From CALBMX01 sp047629095 (GTDB lineage Bacteria > Planctomycetota > UBA1135 > GCA-002686595), in assembly GCA_047629095.1 (NCBI GenBank), contig JBLHWM010000126.1:1-9331 (forward strand): a stretch of DNA of 9,331 nt, written 5' to 3'. Below are positions 6,680-9,331 of this stretch, one piece after another. Numbering within the stretch: position 1 is the first letter of the stretch; each line of letters begins with the position of its first letter. The position numbers and the translations under genes were made by a program. Under the pieces are notes generated by a model. That model had not been told where the DNA came from. It was given only the letters and a program-made list of their open reading frames with translations, and searched no databases.

Positions 6680-7579
6680 ATGAAGATCGCTGACCTCTAC
6701 GGCAAGGGCCGCCCCGTTTTCAGTTTCGAGTTCTTTCCGCCCAAGACGGATCAGGCGGCCGAGGACCTTTACGAGGCCGTGGCAGAGCTGAAAGAGCGCT
6801 ACCGGCCGGACTTCATCTCGGTGACCTACGGCGCCGGGGGCAGCACCCGCGACCGCGGCGTTACCGTGGCCAAGCGCATCCACTCGGAGCTCAACCTGAA
6901 CGTGTTGGCGCACCTGACCTGCACCGACCACTCAGCTGCGGAGCTCGATCACGTGGTCGACGAACTCGTCGCCGCTGGTGTCGAGAACATCCTTGCCCTG
7001 CGCGGTGACGCGCCTGCGGGTGGCGGCGATTTCGTTCCCCATCCCGAGGGCTTCTCCCACGCCACCGAGCTGATACAGCACCTTCGCAGCCGCCCCGGTA
7101 TCGGCAAGAGCCTTGGACTTGGCGCAGCATGCTACCCCGAGAACCACCCCGAGTCGCCCGACCGCACCGAGGACATGAAGTGGACTCTTGCCAAGCAAGA
7201 GGCGGGAGCCGAGTTCTTGGTGTCCCAGCTCTTCTTCGACAACGACGACTACTTCGCCTCCATCAAGCGCGCTCGCGAAGCCGGCCTAACCATCCCGTTC
7301 GTGCCCGGCATCATGCCCATCACGAGCGTCTCCCAGGTCGAGCGCTTCACCAAGATGTGCGGCGCCAAGATCCCCGCCGAGCTGATGTCGCGCCTCGATA
7401 AGCGCAGGGATCATCCCGGTCGTGTGATGGCGATCGGCATCGAGTGGGCCATCGATCAGTGCGTGGATCTTCTCGACCGTGGCGCACCGGGCATTCACTT
7501 CTATACGCTGAACAAGAGCGAGGCCACCCGCACCATCCTAGCTGGCATCCACGCGGGAATGCGCTCTGCCGAATTCTAG
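6680..7579 (+). CDS. metF: Methylenetetrahydrofolate reductase [NAD(P)H]
   Basis: A 299-residue FAD-containing TIM-barrel enzyme that reduces 5,10-methylenetetrahydrofolate to 5-methyltetrahydrofolate, the methyl donor for methionine synthesis. Recognisable signatures: VFSFEFFPPKT with the catalytic Glu at E17 (equivalent to E28 in E. coli MetF); FISVTYGAGGSTR; HLTCTDHS; the flavin-tuning LRGDAP segment; GAACYPENHPE; KQEAGAEFLVSQLFFDNDDYF; PFVPGIMPITS; and the C-terminal GAPGIHFYTLNKSEAT. Length is typical of bacterial MetF, and no C-terminal SAM-regulatory domain is present. It begins 35 bp after the creatininase gene with no obvious terminator between them and no Shine-Dalgarno, so it could be the last gene of the preceding operon or have its own promoter. 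As a housekeeping one-carbon enzyme its presence need not imply a link with the operon. Confidence 0.98.
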   Translation: MKIADLYGKGRPVFSFEFFPPKTDQAAEDLYEAVAELKERYRPDFISVTYGAGGSTRDRGVTVAKRIHSELNLNVLAHLTCTDHSAAELDHVVDELVAAGVENILALRGDAPAGGGDFVPHPEGFSHATELIQHLRSRPGIGKSLGLGAACYPENHPESPDRTEDMKWTLAKQEAGAEFLVSQLFFDNDDYFASIKRAREAGLTIPFVPGIMPITSVSQVERFTKMCGAKIPAELMSRLDKRRDHPGRVMAIGIEWAIDQCVDLLDRGAPGIHFYTLNKSEATRTILAGIHAGMRSAEF

Positions 7580-7616
7580 GCACGAGCTAACCCCGGGCGC
7601 GGTCTGGGTCCTGCGC

Positions 7617-8357
7617 ATGGCCGTGGCCGCCGCGGCATTGGGTGCGGCCTTCGTGTCCTGGTTCCAAGCTTCAGCAGTGAACTCGCTACTGTTCATCGAG
7701 CTTGGATTCGCCGAACGCACGGCGCGCCACATAGATTCTGTCGCCGCCGTTGCACTCTGCCTCTGCGCGGTCGTTGTGTGCCTGCCTGTCCGCAACTTCG
7801 TGCGCGTCACCAGCGTGTCCGCCGCCTTGATCGGACTGTGGTTCTTGGCCCTAGCCATCGGGGACTATGTCATGCAGGGCACGGCCTTCGCGCACTTGGC
7901 CCTGCCCGCCGCCGCCCTGCGCATCGCGACTCCGCTCCTGCTCGCCCTTGTGCTCGCCAACCACAGCTCTAAGGTGGAACTAGGCCTGCGCGTCGCTGTT
8001 GCCACGACCTTCGCCGTCCACGGCTACGAGGCCCTCTGCCACAACCCGAAGTTCTTGGATTTGATCCTGCTGAACCTAAATCCCAGCGCGGAATCACCGC
8101 TGTTCAGTGAGTACAGCGCCGGGATCATGCTCAACATCATTGGAGCCCTTGACCTGCTGGTGGCGGCCGGCTTGTTGTTTTTGCGCTCTCCGCTGCTCGC
8201 AGGCTATATGGCCATCTGGGGTGCCGTGACTGCCCTGAGCCGCAGCGGCGCTATGGGACTAGAAGCGTGGCCCGCGGTCGTGATTCGTTCGTCCCATGTC
8301 GCCGCACCACTCGCCCTGTTTCTTCTTTGGCGATCTCGGGGCATAATGAAGCGATGA
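7617..8357 (+). CDS. Multi-pass inner-membrane protein of unknown function (weakly DoxX-like)
   Basis: A 246-residue hydrophobic protein with roughly seven or eight predicted membrane spans by eye: about residues 2-21, 41-58, 64-83, 100-115, 123-140, 166-189, 191-207 and 225-238. It ends in a basic tail (WRSRGIMKR) that suggests a cytoplasmic C-terminus. The segment LGLRVAVATTFAVHGYEAL and the later glycine-rich NIIGALDLLVAAGLLFLRSPLLAG recall the DoxX/DoxD membrane fold (R...hG...l, then a G-rich helix pair), but this is a weak impression, not a firm assignment. The ATG at 7617 is the only ATG, GTG or TTG start available, because an in-frame stop lies at 7539-7541. It follows metF by 37 bp, and its stop overlaps the start of the downstream phosphoesterase by ATGA. 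This points to a shared transcript and possibly a shared membrane or envelope role. Confidence 0.8.
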   Translation: MAVAAAALGAAFVSWFQASAVNSLLFIELGFAERTARHIDSVAAVALCLCAVVVCLPVRNFVRVTSVSAALIGLWFLALAIGDYVMQGTAFAHLALPAAALRIATPLLLALVLANHSSKVELGLRVAVATTFAVHGYEALCHNPKFLDLILLNLNPSAESPLFSEYSAGIMLNIIGALDLLVAAGLLFLRSPLLAGYMAIWGAVTALSRSGAMGLEAWPAVVIRSSHVAAPLALFLLWRSRGIMKR

Positions 8358-9331
8358 CCCCACCCGGAATACAGTTTGGAATAGTCGCCCTCGCCCTTGG
8401 TCTTGTGAGCTTTCGCCCAAGCCTGGTCGAAGCTCCGCCAGTGGCACAGGATGAGCAAGAGGTCTCGGTCCCAGGTGCACCGGATGCGAGGCAGCCGATC
8501 CAGTGGCGCGTGATCTGGACGACCGACCCCCAGCACACGGCGACGATCTCCTGGAGTACTGTTGCGGACACCAAGGACAACCACCTGTGGATTCGGCCCA
8601 TGCAGGCTGACGCAGAGGCGCGCAAGGTCGGTGCCCAACGCAATGGTGCTTTTACCCTGAACGGGACGGAGAAGAAGAGCGTCGAGCCCATGTACTATCA
8701 CCACGTGCGCTTGGATGGACTCGAGCCGGGGACGAGGTATGAGTTCGAGCTCGATTCCGACGGCAGCAAGTCGCGCGCGCTAAGTTTTCGGGCCGCGCCT
8801 GCTGTCGACTCCACCGAGAGCTTCTCCCTGATCTACGGCGGGGACTCGCGCACAGGAAAGGAAGATCGCCAGCGCATGAACCGCCTATCCGCCGAGCTGA
8901 CATCGAACTTGCCCGACGTGATCGCCTTTGTCCACGGCGGCGACTACGTCTTCGACGGACGCATGTTCGCGCAGTGGAACGACTGGCTGAGCCATGACGA
9001 GCTGCGCACAACTGCCGACGGCCGTGTACTGCCTATCGTTCCTACCCGTGGCAACCACGACGGGGGCTACATCTTCGACGAGGTCTTCGACACCCCCGGC
9101 GCAAAGGGGGAGAACTACTACCATACGACCCTGCCCAGTAACGTGAACCTGTTGACGCTCAACACGAACATCAGCCACGCGGGGGACCAGCGGGTCTGGC
9201 TCGTGCGGCAGCTGGAGAGCCTGCGGCCTGATTCCCGATGGCTGCTAGCCCAATACCACCGGCCGGCCTATCCCGCGGTGAAGGAACCCGGCGATGCGAA
9301 GGCAGCCTGGGTGCCACTCTTTGAGGCCCAC
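8354..9331 (+). CDS. Secreted purple-acid-phosphatase-like metallophosphoesterase, 3' truncated
   Basis: The frame is open for 326 codons to the right edge, so the C-terminus is missing. The N-terminus (FGIVALALGLVSF, then LVEA) looks like a signal peptide cleaved near residue 27, so the protein should leave the cytoplasm. Residues ~50-148 form a fibronectin-III-like purple-acid-phosphatase N-domain (VIWTTDPQHTATISWST, LDGLEPGTRYEFEL). The calcineurin-like domain follows with metal motifs GGDSR (D164), HGGDYVFDG (D197), RGNHD (N234, H235) and QYHRPAYP (H302). The remaining GHxH block would lie past the edge. In true purple acid phosphatases the second motif is GDxxY, whose Tyr binds Fe(III) and gives the colour. 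Here that position is F200, so a different metal pair or substrate is plausible. It probably hydrolyses phosphomonoesters or diesters outside the cytoplasm. The ATG overlaps the membrane-protein stop by ATGA, and a CATAAT hexamer at 8342-8347 also precedes it. Confidence 0.92.
   Translation, partial: MTPPGIQFGIVALALGLVSFRPSLVEAPPVAQDEQEVSVPGAPDARQPIQWRVIWTTDPQHTATISWSTVADTKDNHLWIRPMQADAEARKVGAQRNGAFTLNGTEKKSVEPMYYHHVRLDGLEPGTRYEFELDSDGSKSRALSFRAAPAVDSTESFSLIYGGDSRTGKEDRQRMNRLSAELTSNLPDVIAFVHGGDYVFDGRMFAQWNDWLSHDELRTTADGRVLPIVPTRGNHDGGYIFDEVFDTPGAKGENYYHTTLPSNVNLLTLNTNISHAGDQRVWLVRQLESLRPDSRWLLAQYHRPAYPAVKEPGDAKAAWVPLFEAH

Overview
The window is high-GC bacterial DNA (roughly 60-65% by eye) and densely packed. 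It holds ten protein genes, all on the + strand, two of them cut by the window edges. I see no rRNA, tRNA, CRISPR array, insertion sequence or phage gene. None of the nine visible starts has a convincing Shine-Dalgarno sequence. High GC, weak ribosome-binding sites and this gene mix would fit Planctomycetota or a myxobacterial/deltaproteobacterial-type lineage. That placement is inference; no marker gene here settles it.

Left part (1-2095): the C-terminal three quarters of an acyl-CoA dehydrogenase, then 33 bp later a thioredoxin-fold [2Fe-2S] ferredoxin. A 188-bp gap follows, with a short GC hairpin. Next is a PaaA/PaaC-like ferritin-fold protein that appears to have lost the usual di-iron ligands.

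Central part (2146-6644): a tight four-gene run that is almost certainly one operon. It encodes a kynureninase-like PLP enzyme, a divergent soluble protein kinase/pseudokinase, a benzoate-CoA ligase family enzyme, and a creatininase-family metalloamidohydrolase. Gaps are 18 bp and 12 bp, then a 4-bp ATGA overlap. metF (methylenetetrahydrofolate reductase) follows 35 bp later and may be co-transcribed.

Right part (7617-9331): a multi-pass membrane protein of unknown function with a weak DoxX-like look, overlapping by ATGA the start of a secreted purple-acid-phosphatase-like metallophosphoesterase that runs off the right edge.

How they may work together (inference): the ligase would activate an aromatic carboxylate to its CoA thioester. 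A kynureninase-type enzyme would be a natural source of anthranilate, and a Paa-like ferritin-fold protein plus an acyl-CoA dehydrogenase fit CoA-dependent aromatic degradation. However, the PLP enzyme lacks two residues diagnostic of true kynureninase, the Paa-like protein lacks its metal ligands, and the kinase lacks its ATP-anchoring lysine. The cluster is therefore better viewed as an uncharacterised aromatic/amide pathway built partly from repurposed family members than as a known catabolic route.
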